Assembly: GCA_020746995.1 (NCBI GenBank)
Contig: JAGPXD010000002.1
Coordinates: 5,580,001-5,644,000 of the forward strand
Source: Plectosphaerella cucumerina
Taxonomy: Eukaryota > Ascomycota > Sordariomycetes > Glomerellales > Plectosphaerellaceae
Direction: 5' to 3'
Length of the DNA: 64,000 nt
Shown here: piece by piece, positions 11,202-22,644 of the stretch
Position numbering within the stretch: position 1 is the first letter of the stretch
How the letters are laid out: each line of letters opens with the position of its first letter
The notes under the pieces: model-generated
The model's input: the letters and a program-made list of their open reading frames with translations, nothing else
Databases searched by the model: none
What the model was told of the DNA's origin: nothing
Program-made: the position numbers and the translations under genes

Positions 11202-14200
11202 ATGGCGCCTGTCTCAATCATAGGCGGCGCCAGCGTCGGCGGAGGACCGGCCAGCGCAACCAACAGCTCACGAGCCTCGCCTGCCGTCGGCTCGACCAGC
11301 AATCCCAAGGCGAAAGCAGCACAGGTCAATTCCAACGGCTACCATCCTACAAACTCCCACACCCCGCTCAGCTCAATGTCGAGCCTGCCACTTCACCTGT
11401 CCTCAGTCGAGCGCCGAGGCCAGCCGACAGCAGTCAAGGAGCCAGTCGTCAAGAAGAACCGTCCTCATGGACTGGTCGAGGCGCCGACCTACTGGCCGAC
11501 CGAAGACGAGTGGAAAGACCCATTCGAATACATCAAGAAGATCACACCAGAGGCACAGGAATTCGGCCTGTGCAAGATCATACCCCCAGATTCCTGGAAC
11601 CCCGATTTTGCCATCGACACGGAGGTGCGCATGATCATCACCAAGGAGCTGCCTCGAAGCAGTGCTGACGTTTTCGCAGAAATTCCATTTCCGTACGCGC
11701 AAACAAGAACTGAACTCTGTTGAAGGAAGTGAGTTGACCCCATGCTTCCATCGTGGAGGACCTGTTTTGACATTTCTAGGCTCCCGCGCCAACATGTCGT
11801 ATCTGGATGCGCTGGCCAAGTTCCACAAACAACAGGGCAGCAACAACCTCCATCGCATGCCTTACGTGGACAAGAAACCCTTGGATCTCTACCGACTGAA
11901 AAAGGCAGTCGAGGCTCGCGGTGGCTTCGACAAGGTCTGCAAGCTGAAGAAATGGGCCGAAATTGGCCGAGATCTTGGCTACAGCGGCAAGATCATGTCC
12001 TCCCTGTCCACCTCACTCAAGAACTCGTACCAGAAATGGCTTTGCCCATATGAGGAGTATCTGAGGCTCGCCAAGCCAGGCGTTCACCAACAGCTCGAGG
12101 CCGAGAACGGAGGCCCCTACACACCAAGCCCATCGGCCACGCCATTGAAGCAGTCCAACGTCGATACACCCACTACCAGGGCCGACTCGCCCGCCCGGCA
12201 GGCTTCGGATGCTCTGCAGGCCACTCTCAACGGAACGAAAAGGGAGGACCGGGATACACCAATGGCTGAGGCTCCTCCCGCTCCGACCCCTCCGCCTGTC
12301 TCATCCGGGTTCAAGGCCATCAATTCTGGCGGCGGCTTCACAGCCGTGAACTCTGGCTTCACAAGTGTAAACCGCCCCTCGCATACCAGCACCGAAGCCG
12401 CAAATACCCCTCCTCGAGCCTTTGGCAGCCCATTCTCGTCTGCAAAGAACACGCCAGAGTACCGTCCGTCAAGCCTGGCACAGAGCACCTCCCTGAAGCG
12501 ACAGATGAGTTCCGACAGCCTGGATCTCGCCAAGAAGGACACACCTCCGGCAAAGGACGACACGAGTGACAGCAACAGCAGGCGAAGCAAACGCCTCAAG
12601 AAAGAGCTTGTGCCGACCGTGGCTGGATCTCATATGTCCATGTACCGGCCGTGCGTTCCGCGTGTGCCCCGGGACGAGGCGTCTGCACCTGGTGAGAAAT
12701 GCGAGACTTGCGGCAAGGCAGAAGAGGCTGGGCCTCTCCTCGTCTGTGAGTCGTGCGACAACGCCTACCACAACTCGTGCCTGGACCCCCCGTCCAAGCA
12801 CAAGCCGGACACCGAATGGAACTGTCCCCGCTGTCTTGTGGGTGACGGCCAGTACGGCTTTGAAGAGGGGGGCATCTACTCTCTGCGGCAGTTTCAGCAG
12901 AAAGCCGCCGACTTCAAGCAGGGCTACTTCGAGAGGAAGATGCCTTTCGATCCCGTCCTCAATTGCCACAGGCCTGTCACGGAAGATGACGTCGAGCAGG
13001 AGTTCTGGCGTCTGGTAGCCGACATTGAGGAGACAGTGGAAGTAGAGTATGGCGCGGACATCCACTGCACCACCCATGGCTCCGGGTTCCCAACCGCCGA
13101 GAAGCACCCAAACGACCCATACTCGACCGATCCCTGGAACCTCAATATCCTGCCTCTCCACCCCGACAGCCTGTTCCGCCACATCAAATCCGACATTTCC
13201 GGCATGACTGTGCCATGGGTCTACGTCGGCATGATCTTTTCCACCTTCTGCTGGCACAACGAAGATCACTATGCTTACTCGGCTAACTATCAGCACTTTG
13301 GCGCCACCAAGACCTGGTACGGCATCCCCGGAGCCGACGCTGAGAAGTTTGAGGCTGCGATGAAGGAAGCAGTCCCCGAGCTATTTGAGACGCAGCCCGA
13401 CCTACTTTTCCAGCTGGTCACCCTCCTACCACCTGAGCAGCTGAAGAAGGCAGGAGTGCGTGTCTGTGCCCTTGACCAGAGGGCTGGCCAGTTCGTCATT
13501 ACGTTCCCCCAGGCCTACCACGCAGGATTCAACCACGGCTTCAACTTCAACGAGGCAGTCAACTTCGCGCCCTCTGACTGGGAGCCCTTTGGTTTGACCG
13601 GCGTGGACAGGTTGCGCGATTTCCGGCGTCAACCCTGCTTCTCGCACGACGAGCTTCTGTGGACCGCTGCTGAAGGAACGACAAACAGCAACCTGACGAT
13701 CACGACAGCCAAATGGCTCGCGCCTGCTTTGGATCGGATCCAATCGCGTGAGCTCAAGACTCGTGCCGACTTCATCACCAAGCACACAGAGTCCCAAGAA
13801 CACACGTGCGGCCTGGCCGGCGCCACTGCAGATTCCACCTGTCCCCTCAGTTTTGAGGCGCAGGATGTCGACGTTCCCGAGGAGGAGTACCAATGCAACT
13901 ACTGCAAAGCGTTCGCTTACTTCTCACGCTTCAAGTGCCACAAGTCTGGCAAGGTGCTCTGCCTTCTTCACGCCGGCCAGCATGCCTGCTGCGAGCTCTC
14001 GGAGCAGCAGCGCTTCTTCGGACCCCACCACACGCTCTACTATCGAAAGGACGAGGAGAGCATCAAGTCGGCCCACGCCAAGGTGCTGGAGAAGGCACGC
14101 GTCCCCGAAGCCTGGGAAGAAAAGTACGCGGCGATGCTGGACGAAGAGGCAACGCCCTCGCTGAAAACGCTCCGCGCCTTGCTGCATGAGGGCGAGCGCA

Positions 14201-16568
14201 TCCCGTATGACCTCCCATCGTTGCCTCTTCTCCGCGAGTTCGTCGAAAGGTGCAATGATTGGGTTGACGATGCGACAAACTACACAGTCCGCAAGCAACA
14301 GAACCGACGCAAAAGCGAAAAGGGCCTGCTCCGCAAAAGCTCCGTCCCCGACTCCAAGGAACGCGACACTCGCGACGTCTCCAACATCTTCCGTCTCCTC
14401 AGAGAAGCTGAGCAGATTGGCTTCGAGACCCCAGAGATTGGCCAGCTGCGGGAACGAGCCGACGCCATTGAACGCTTCCAGGCGAACGCCGCCCGAGCTC
14501 TGGAACAGCACTACAACGCCCCCGAAGTCATCGAGGAGCTACTCGAGGAGGGTCGCTCGTTCAACGTGGACATTCCAGAAGTCGATCGCCTGGCCCGGGT
14601 CCTTGACCAGACAATGTGGAACATCAAGGCCAGGGAGAACAGGGGCATTCTGCTCTCCCTGGAGTTTGTCGAAGAACTGATCGAGGAGGGCAAGCGACTT
14701 GACATTCCGCCTTACAACGACCACTTGACCCATTACATCGAGCAGATGAATGCGGGCGAGGCGTGGGGACTCAAGGTCCGCGAGCTCATCAAGTTTGACC
14801 CGATCAACTACGCCCAGCTGGAGGCCTTATCCGCACAAGTCGCGGCCAACTGTCTTCCTGTTTCAAAGTCAACTGTGGAGACTGTCGATTACATTCTTCG
14901 CAGGCAACGGGAAGCCCATCGCCAGGTCCTCGATATTGCCGAGCGCTCGCGCAAACCTGACATCACCATGCGTCCCAAGTATTCGGAGGTGGCCGACATC
15001 ATGCGCAAGCTCGACGAGCTCAACTTCAAGCCCAGCGGCACCATTGACTTGGAGAGGGAACAGAAACGCCACGAAGACTGGATGCGTGAAGGAAAGAAAC
15101 TCTTTGGGAAGACCAATGCGCCACTGCACATCCTCAAGAGCCACATGGAGTATGTTCTGGAGCGCAACATTGAGTGCTTCGACATCGTCAAAGACAAGCC
15201 GCGAACACCAGCCGAACCAGCGTCACGGGAGGCGAGCCCAGAGGATAAGACCCACACCTGGGATGACCCAAAGTTCCGCGAAGTTTTCTGCATTTGCAGA
15301 AGGACGGAGGCTGGCATGATGATCGAATGCGAACTCTGCCACGAATGGTAAGTAGAATACCGACCCCTTCAACAGCAGAAGCTGACCCAACCTTCACCAG
15401 GTACCACGGCAAGTGCCTCAAGATCGCGCGTGGAAAGGTCAAGGATGAGGACAAGTACACGTGCCCGATCTGTGACTGGCGCATCAAGATTCCTCGCGAC
15501 GCTGCCCGGCCCAAGCTGGAAGATTTGATCATCTGGGCAGACCGGATTCCATCGCTCCCCTTCCAGCCTGAAGAGGAGGAAGTACTGAACAAGATCATCA
15601 ACAACGCCCAAGAGTTCCGAGCCCATATCCAGGTCCTCTGCACGAATATTGTGTCCACCGAGTCCGAGGCAGACACCCAACGATTCTACCTGCGCAAGAT
15701 TGAAGGAGCTGAGATTCTGCTGGCATACGAGACAAACTTCTTCCGCCAAGAATTGCACAAGTGGTACCCGGTTGCGCCGAAGGCGCCTCCGGTGCTCGAG
15801 GTCTCCAAGAGCACTCGCAAGCCCAGGCCGACAAAACTTCAGAAGCTTCTGGCGCAGTACGGCGTTGAGGAGATTGAAGAGCTCCCAGAAAAGGAACAGG
15901 CGAAGGCATGGAGTCTCAAGAGGAAGCAACAGAATGCCGAGGCAATGGCTGCCGCCATCGTCAACAACGTTGCTTCTTCTGCAACGGCTGCCGCTATTCC
16001 GCCGTACGCCGAGATGCACCCTTTGTTTGGGCAGCAGTCCCACCACTCCTCTGCGACTCCCCCCGGCAGTGCAGGTGGCACCGGCCAGTCTGGCGATCGG
16101 CGCCGTTCATCAACGTTGCAGGAGAGCCCGATGGCCATCGACAACGCCCCGAATCTTCACCCTGGCCTGTTCATGCCCAACGGGTCATCGGGTCCTCAGC
16201 TCGTCAACAGCGACATGTCTGCCGTCTCGCTCGAGGAGCGCCTCCTCAGCGGTCAAGGGGACGTCAACCTTCGGGATCCACAACAACGGAGTAAGGCTCT
16301 AGAGATCCTCCAGCGGACAGAGCTTGGACGCAAGCGTGCTGAGGAGATCTTCGGGCCTGGTGTGTGGCACGATGTGCCAGGCATGAGAAGGTCGTCACCA
16401 GTACCTACTCACAGGCCGCACGATGAGCGTGTGGTTGACAGGATGTTTGACGACCTGACGCACTCAAGCGAAGACAAGTCGAAGGAGGCATTCGACAGCT
16501 TCGTCCCGACAGCGGAGAGCCTCGAGAGCGAGCGCAATGGCATGGATGCCTTGCTGGATGGCGAGTAG
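11202..16568 (+). CDS. KDM5-type histone H3K4 demethylase (JmjN-ARID-PHD-JmjC-PHD)
   Basis: Four exons, 11202-11624, 11680-11728, 11780-15347 and 15401-16568, give 1735 residues. Domain order: JmjN (about 95-136), ARID (about 150-260), a Ser/Thr/Pro-rich linker, PHD1 (from C465), JmjC (about 635-750) with iron ligands H650-x-E652 and H738, the C5HC2 zinc finger (from about C863), the PLU-1-like helical region, and PHD2 (from about C1328, interrupted by intron 3 within HEWYHGKC). This is the full KDM5/Lid2 architecture. Members remove di/trimethyl marks from H3K4 in chromatin using Fe(II) and 2-oxoglutarate. Exon 2 is only 49 bp and encodes the FHFRTRKQELNSVEG link from JmjN to ARID. All catalytic ligands are present, so activity is expected. 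Confidence 0.96.
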
Positions 16569-17687
16569 TAGTCGCCACCCCGCATCCCAGCCCGGGCCAT
16601 GGTCTTTATTTTTGGGCGTTTGTCGATGTTTTTTAAGGGTGTACTAGTGGCGGAGGTTATGCGTGGTGCAAGGTTATGAGCAACGGCATCTGGAGTTTGA
16701 GGATTTGCAACGTTGTACAATTACCCTGAGGCGGCGAGCGAAGCTAGATTCCTACGGGCGTGGCTTCGATGCCCGTCGCACGCGGGAGGTGTAATATCAA
16801 GGCTTTAATCCAAGAATTACAACGCAACAAAACTCAAGCAATGTGGAAGTCGAAAGGGAGTCGCGAGACAGATCATCCGGCAGAGCGCCCGCCCAGATGG
16901 CACCAAGGTGCACAAGCCATTCGGCAGTAGCAATCCCAGTTTACAGACATCAGGTCACAAGGCTTCAAAAATGTAGATCACAGAAAAGAAACGGGGTCCG
17001 GTAGATGTCTACGGACTCCGAGATCAACGAAGGATCCATCCCGAGGTTTTAGTCTCTAACCAACTCGCAGTCCAAAGACTTGCCAGCAGCGTAGCTTCAT
17101 CAGGCGACAAGCGCCCATAGGTGTGCCGCGGCGAGTGGCCATTGCTATCTGGAGAGAGAAGAAGGGAAAAGGAAAAGCCAGGGCGAAATTTCTCGGTAGA
17201 TGAAGGAAATCCGTGGCGTGGCCCGTGCTTTGCTGATTGCAGGTCACGTGCCTCCGCCCGACTCTCTCTTTGAAGGCAAGAACCCCATTTCACTTTAGAG
17301 TCCGTATGTTTGAGACCAGGAACTCCAGGAAGACACCCATATCACATCTCATCGCGCTGCAGAAGTAGGTTTCGATTGTAGGAGGCGTCACTGCCAATTG
17401 CTCGACAGACTCCTTGCTTGAACTCAGAGCTGTCTTGAGGAAAGAATGACTCAGCAAGCCGGGACGGAAACTTGGGCTCCAAGATTAGGAAATCAGTGCT
17501 TCCCATTGGCCGAGGCAACCGAGGAGCCGAGGAGACGGCGCTCCGAATGTCAATGGTGATGTCGAAGCTTTAGATCGACTTCAACCACCACGAGACGAGA
17601 CAGCGAGTTTACGACGGACCACCGAAAGCGCAACATACCCCGAAACGAATCAGCGACGGCAGTTATAGCCAAATAATCTAGAGCATC
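16569..17687. other. Intergenic region
   Basis: About 1.1 kb between the demethylase stop and the SDHC start. Open frames are short and unrelated to anything I recognise. It presumably contains the demethylase 3' UTR and the SDHC promoter. Confidence 0.45.
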
Positions 17688-18415
17688 ATGATCGCGCAAC
17701 GGGTGGGAGTGTCGGCTGCACGCCGAGGTACGTTTCCTTCGGCTTTGGGAATGAAGCACTCTGTGCTTTCTCGGGAGACTGGGAGTGTAGGAGGAATTGA
17801 TCAATTGCTGACCCGTCAACTTGAGCAGCCGTGGCCGGTTCGCCCGTCAGCTTCCTGACGCGCCAGGCGCCCAAGCTTGCTCTGTCCACGTCGCAGACTC
17901 GGTACGTCGACGCCCATTCCCGCTGAACCTCTTACCCGCGAACACCAGCTGACCGCGTGCGCCCTCGCAGCCCCGTCGCTACCAACAAGATCACCCCCGA
18001 TGAGGCCCGCGAGCTCCTCGCCAGCCAGCGCCTGAGCCGTCCCATCTCGCCGCACCTGACCATCTACCGCTTCGACCAGACCTGGCTCGGCGCCTCCATC
18101 TGGACCCGTATCACCGGCAACACCCTCTCGGCCGCCTTCTACGTCTACCTCGGCTCATACCTCGTCGCTCCTCTCATGGGCTGGCACGTCGAGTCGGCCT
18201 CCATGGCCGCTGCCTTCGGCGCCCTCCCTCTCGCCGTCAAGGGCACCATCAAGTTCCTCGTCGCCTGGCCCTTCACCTTCCACGCCATCAACGGCGTCAG
18301 GCATCTGTTCTACGACGCCGCCAAGGGCTTCTCCAAGAAGGACATCAAGAACTGGGGATGGGGCATCTGGGGTGCCTCGCTCGTCTCTGGCCTGTACATT
18401 GGCTACCTGCTGTAA
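17688..18415 (+). CDS. sdhC: Succinate dehydrogenase cytochrome b subunit (SDHC)
   Basis: Three exons, 17688-17727, 17829-17901 and 17971-18415, give 185 residues. It is the membrane anchor of mitochondrial complex II, passing electrons to ubiquinone. An Arg/Ser/Ala-rich, acid-poor N-terminus is a mitochondrial presequence. The RPISPHLTIYRFD block, the quinone-site pair S80 and R84 (S-x3-R in SIWTRITG) and the heme-ligand His of NGVRH (H149) are visible. Three transmembrane helices follow. The first coding exon is just 40 bp; an ATG inside intron 2 (17957) would wrongly truncate the presequence. SDHI fungicides bind at this site, so residues 78-84 and 142-149 are those to compare for natural resistance. 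Confidence 0.95.
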
Positions 18416-18846
18416 GCGGGAGGCGAACGAGACGGTGGAAATAAGGGGGCTTCGTCTAGTGACGGGCTTGTACTAGTTGGCTAGGTGGTTTTGGCGGGTT
18501 GCCGAAGTGGCCAGGAGAAGGAATCGCTGTTGAGGGCCAGGGGACGATATATCAAGTCGAGGCAGTGGATGAAGTTTGACAGGGTGGCGGGGAATTCTGC
18601 TTTTCAGTGCAGATTGTGTGCTATATGATATAGACGAGGAATTCAAAGCTGTAACAATGACATGCCCCATGCCGCCAGCCGTCCTTGACCGAATAAATGC
18701 ATTCTACCCTACCGCCGGCCGTGACCCAGGCCCTCTACCGGGCAAATGACGGACCCTTGCGCCGTTGCGCCATGCTACGAAACCAAATACAGTCGACCCA
18801 GATGTGCCATTGTGACGCGTGCCACTCCGTGGATGCCTGCCATGAA
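18416..18846. other. Convergent 3' intergenic region (SDHC/TAF6)
   Basis: This 431-bp spacer lies between two convergent stops. Only 3'-UTR-like sequence was seen. Confidence 0.5.
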
Positions 18847-20343
18847 CTACTGGATGTTTCTCGCGTCCAAGACCTCGTCAATCAACTTGCGATTTCCGAG
18901 GGCGGCGAGCCGGGCGCCCAGAATGGAGCCGATGAACTCTTTGAGCTCTGTGGTCTTGGCGTCGGCGACAGCGCCGTTGACACCGTTCATGGCGTCCTTG
19001 TCATCATTGGCCATGGAGAGGATGGCCTTGACAATACCACCAACGAGCATCTCAAACTCGACCTTGTCACCCTTTTCACGCAGGCGGGCGAGGATCTCGT
19101 CGTTGTAGGGCTTAAGGTGGCGCAGGACAAGGACACGGATGGCCTCGGGACCGCCGGCAGCGGCGAGACCTGTGATGGCACCAAAGTGGGTGGCAGCGGG
19201 CTTATCGGGGTCCATGAAGAACTTCAGGCAGGTGCGCACGAGCTTGGGCCGCAGAAGGTGGTTGGAGGCAGCGTAGCGGGTGGCCAACTGGCCGAGTAGC
19301 GAGGCAGAGAACTCGCGCAGCTCATACTGCTCGTTTCTGGACTCGTCAGGGCCGAGCTTGCGGCCGAGGAGGCAGGTGAGGACGGGGGCGGCGATGGAGT
19401 TTGCGTAGGGATCCAGGAAGAGGTTAGTGTTCTGGATCAGGGCCTCGGTGAGCTCCATGACGCGGCGGAGGACAAACGTGTCGTCGAGGCGGTGGGTAAC
19501 CTGGTTGGAGACGAAGTTGACAAAGTAGGGGATCAGCTGGTGCAGGCCTGGGTCGCTGCGGACGGAGGCGAGGGCGGCTTGACGGAGGCGCACGACCTCC
19601 TCGTCGGGGTTATCGTCGAGAAGGGCGGCCTGGACCTTTTCGAAGTAGAGGACGAGCTCTTTTGAGATGATGTGCTTGACGGTCGGACGGAAGGAGATGT
19701 TGTCGTTGCCGGCCAGGGCGGCCATGGCGGGGTTCGCCCCAGGGCCCTTGGGGAGGAGCTCCTGGCTTCTCGACTCTGCGGTGGTGGGGTTCTGGGGAAT
19801 AGATGGCTGGACACCCTCGATGGCGAGCCAGTGCGCTGTTGGGTAGGAGTTAGCGGAGGATGGAGTGAGGACAAATGTGAGATAGTCCGTACCAGTAAAG
19901 TTCATGTCCCTGGGCACCTTGGGCAAGGGCGCGTTGATGAGCTTCTCGAAATCAATCTCCTCGTCCTCAATGTAGAACAGTGGCTGGCCGGGTCCGAGGC
20001 TGGCCTCGCCAAAGCGCAGGGGGCGCGTCGAGTCGTAGCCGTATAAGGGCTCGACGTCGAGGACCTTGAGGGCCTGGGAGATGTCGCCGACGGTCAGGGT
20101 GGTGCGGCGGGCGGCGCGCATGAAGCGCAGGGCCTCGACGGTGACCTGCCCGATGCGGTACTCAACATCCTGGGCGAGGACGCGGAGGGCGTCGTCGTTG
20201 AGCGCGGAGATGCCGACCGACTCGGCCACGTCCTTGACGTTCTCGGGGTTCCAGAGGAGCTTCGTCTCGGGGGCCTGCTGTTGCGGGGGCTGCTGCGATT
20301 GCGCCGGGGGCTGTGATTGCTGCTGCGGAGGTTGCGCCATCAT
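18847..20343 (-). CDS. taf6: TFIID/SAGA subunit TAF6
   Basis: Two exons, 20343-19893 and 19835-18847, give 479 residues from the first of two adjacent ATGs (MMAQPPQQQ). An in-frame leader reaches 20511 but is proline-rich and unlike TAF6. A Gln/Pro tract precedes the N-terminal histone fold (WNPENVKDVAESVGI...LNDDALRVLAQDVEYRIGQV, about 35-95), the part that pairs with TAF9. The middle and C-terminal HEAT-repeat domain contains HLLRPKLVRTCLKFFMDP. The protein is a core subunit of TFIID and of SAGA in many fungi. The 57-bp intron is a multiple of three and has no stop, so a naive ORF reads through it. Removing it restores NFTAHWLAIEGVQP, the conserved block. Confidence 0.94.
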   Translation of the reverse strand: MMAQPPQQQSQPPAQSQQPPQQQAPETKLLWNPENVKDVAESVGISALNDDALRVLAQDVEYRIGQVTVEALRFMRAARRTTLTVGDISQALKVLDVEPLYGYDSTRPLRFGEASLGPGQPLFYIEDEEIDFEKLINAPLPKVPRDMNFTGTDYLTFVLTPSSANSYPTAHWLAIEGVQPSIPQNPTTAESRSQELLPKGPGANPAMAALAGNDNISFRPTVKHIISKELVLYFEKVQAALLDDNPDEEVVRLRQAALASVRSDPGLHQLIPYFVNFVSNQVTHRLDDTFVLRRVMELTEALIQNTNLFLDPYANSIAAPVLTCLLGRKLGPDESRNEQYELREFSASLLGQLATRYAASNHLLRPKLVRTCLKFFMDPDKPAATHFGAITGLAAAGGPEAIRVLVLRHLKPYNDEILARLREKGDKVEFEMLVGGIVKAILSMANDDKDAMNGVNGAVADAKTTELKEFIGSILGARLAALGNRKLIDEVLDARNIQ

Positions 20344-21243
20344 GCGAAGCGGGCCGGGCGCATCGGCGTCGGGAAGGAGGGTCGGGGTGGGCGAATTGGT
20401 GAGGTGTGAGATCGCGGTCGCGGTTGGAGGTTTAGGCGGGTGAGGGACAGGAAGTTGCCCCGGCCTACGGTTCGGTGAGATTCGGTGTGGCAGGCGTTGG
20501 ATGGAGCTCACCGATTGTGGTGCATCTGATTGGGCAATGAGAACGGGGTCGGGGGGGCAGGCCTCTAGCTTCCAAATCCACGATCCAGTCGGCTCCTTCC
20601 TGCCTTCCCAGGTTCTTCCCGAGTACCGTACCTAATTTGGATGGGTTATTTCTGCACACCGCTGGACTCGGACAACAAAGCATCACACATCATGCCACCT
20701 CGCTGACAGCCTCTGTCATTGTCTTGAAAATCAGGCCAGCTGGATTGACGACCAACCCAAGACAAGCTACAAACACCGACGGCTCCGCGGAATGCACTCC
20801 CTACGACCGCTATCACCGTCGTGGCGCCGAGTGAAGTCGGCGATATGCTGACCAACTGACATGAGCGGTTCGGCGTTTGCCTGGGTGCATATGCATCTAC
20901 TGCGCCGCCGTCCGGGTGTCTGTCGTCGATCGTTGGACGGAGCAACATTTCCACAACGGGCCTCACTCCGAGTACACGGTTCGGCTGCATCCCGCGTCCA
21001 ACCCCAGTCCACACACGTGTGCGATGCAGCCCGCAATTGGGCGATGCTTCGGCAATGGAGGGGTTGATGACGTGAAGGTTGTGTGGTGTCGTGGTCAAGG
21101 TGAGGGGTTCGCCGAGAGGATAAATACCACCGATGCCGCGGGTGACTTGAAGGATGATTGAATGCTCCCAGCGAACAACGTCTCTGCACAGCCTCACCAT
21201 CAAGCTACCACACAAGCCTTCATCGTCAGCACATCAAATTACA
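20344..21243. promoter_or_regulatory. Divergent region between taf6 and the DJ-1 family gene
   Basis: About 900 bp between two divergent starts. Open frames are short and random-looking. I see no recognisable RNA gene or repeat. Confidence 0.45.
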
Positions 21244-22099
21244 ATGGCCAAGCCTAGAGTTCTCGTTGTCCTCGTATGGCTACCCCCAAGCTCATTCCAT
21301 GTTTTCGGCTGTTGATGGAGCTACTTCTGTCATCAGTCGACCCTTGAGCTCCCGTGACTGACTCTGCGTCTTGTAGACCTCGGTGGCCAAGGTCCCCAAG
21401 TCCGGCAAAATCATTGGCTGGTATCTGGTACGTTCTAGCCCTGCCCGCGACGGTATGACTGAAAACTAACACGGTCCCAACCAGCCCGAGCTCGCCCACC
21501 CGTGGCACGTCCTTCACGACAAGGTCGAGCTGACCTACGCGTCCCCCAAGGGCGGCGAAGCCCCTCTGGACCCTGCCTCCGTCGAGCTCTTCAAGGAGGA
21601 TCCCGTCTGCGCCGACTTCTACGAGAACCACACCGACGTCTGGAAGAAGACGATTAAGCTGTCCGAGGTAGCAGGGCGCGCCGCCGACTTTGACGCCGTG
21701 TTCTACCCGGGCGGCCACGGCCCCATGTTTGACCTGGTTGTCGACGAGGACTCGCTGCGGATCATCGCGGACCTGCACGCGCAGGACAAGGTCATCTCAG
21801 CTGTGTGCCACGGCCCGGCAGCGCTTGTCAACGCCAAAACCGCATCGGGCGAGCCCCTCCTGAGCGGAAGGGAGGTGACTGGCTTCGACAACGTGGCCGA
21901 GGACCTGTTCAAGTTCACCGATGAGATGGATTTCAGCCTTGAGGATCGCCTGAAGGAGATCAGTGGCGGCAAGTACGTCAAGGCGGCCGAGGACCCGCTG
22001 GCGGAAAAGGTGGTCGTCGACGGCAAGATCATCACGGGCCAGAACCCGGCGTCGTCGTACGGTGTCGCCAACGCCATCCTCAAGGCGCTGGGGCTGTAG
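21244..22099 (+). CDS. DJ-1/PfpI family protein, Hsp31-like
   Basis: Three exons, 21244-21273, 21377-21427 and 21485-22099, give 231 residues. The fold is the class I glutamine amidotransferase-like DJ-1/PfpI type. The nucleophile elbow is AVCHGPAAL (Cys in A-V-C-H-G), the upstream acidic residue is in LPELAHPW, and FYPGGHGP precedes it. Hsp31-like members act as glyoxalase III or holdase chaperones under stress in the cytosol. The first exon is only 30 bp (MAKPRVLVVL), so it is easy to miss; the next exon gives TSVAKVPKSGKIIGWYL. It is convergent with a CsbD-like gene 117 bp away. Family is certain; the choice between methylglyoxal and chaperone function is not. Confidence 0.93.
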
Positions 22100-22216
22100 G
22101 CACGTGTCACTTGTGCATGTGTTTCCGCAGGCTCAAATTAGGCTCAAAATAGCGAAGTAATTGTCTTCATGGTCTCGTCACGCCGTATCGTACATGCCAT
22201 TCGTCCCACTGCCGGC

Positions 22217-22644
22217 TCAATCCTTCTTGGCGTTGGCGTTGGCGCTGGCCACGCCCTCCTTCTGCATGCCTTCGCACCCGAATGCCTTGCCGGCCAGCTC
22301 CTCGGCGCGGCCGTATCCCTGCGCGGCGGGGTTGCGGTTCTCGGCGGCGGCCTTCATTGTGGATTGAGCGTGGGCCTTGTCCTGCTCGCCCGAGGCGGTC
22401 CAGGCGTGCGAGCCGGTGAGGTTGCCGATGGCGCTCTGTGGAGAGTGTCAGATGGAGACCTGTTGGAAACACTGTAGACGGGTTATTCCTCACCTCTCCT
22501 GCTCCCTTGATGTACTCGACATGGGCGGCCACAAGGCCGGGCCTGTAGCTCGAGTCAGCATCTCCATGACCCTGGTCTGGACCTTCGACATGGGGGCACA
22601 AACTGGTTGGCGCTGGGGTTGGTGTTGACGTTCTGGTCAGACAT
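22217..22644 (-). CDS. CsbD-like small stress-type protein
   Basis: Three exons, 22644-22604, 22542-22494 and 22435-22217, give 102 residues. The junctions use GTTTGT...CTACAG and GTGAGG...CACAG. Reading across them gives EYIKGAGESAIGNLTGSHAW, the CsbD/Hmp1-like pattern of small, charged, Gly/Ala-rich repeats, followed by EELAGKAFGCEGMQKEG. Family members in bacteria are stress-induced, and some fungal ones are described as binding unusual DNA structures. It has no signal peptide or transmembrane segment. It is convergent with the Hsp31-like gene, separated by 117 bp. The gene is invisible as a single ORF because all three exons lie in different frames. Structure is fairly secure; function is by analogy only. 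Confidence 0.8.

Noticed and set aside
17957..18415. A start codon at 17957 for SDHC
   Set aside because: It lies in an intron; splicing restores a longer protein with a mitochondrial presequence.
19836..19892. In-frame 57-bp stretch kept as coding in TAF6
   Set aside because: It has GTACGG...CAACAG ends, no TAF6 similarity, and its removal restores the conserved FTAHWLAIEGVQP block.
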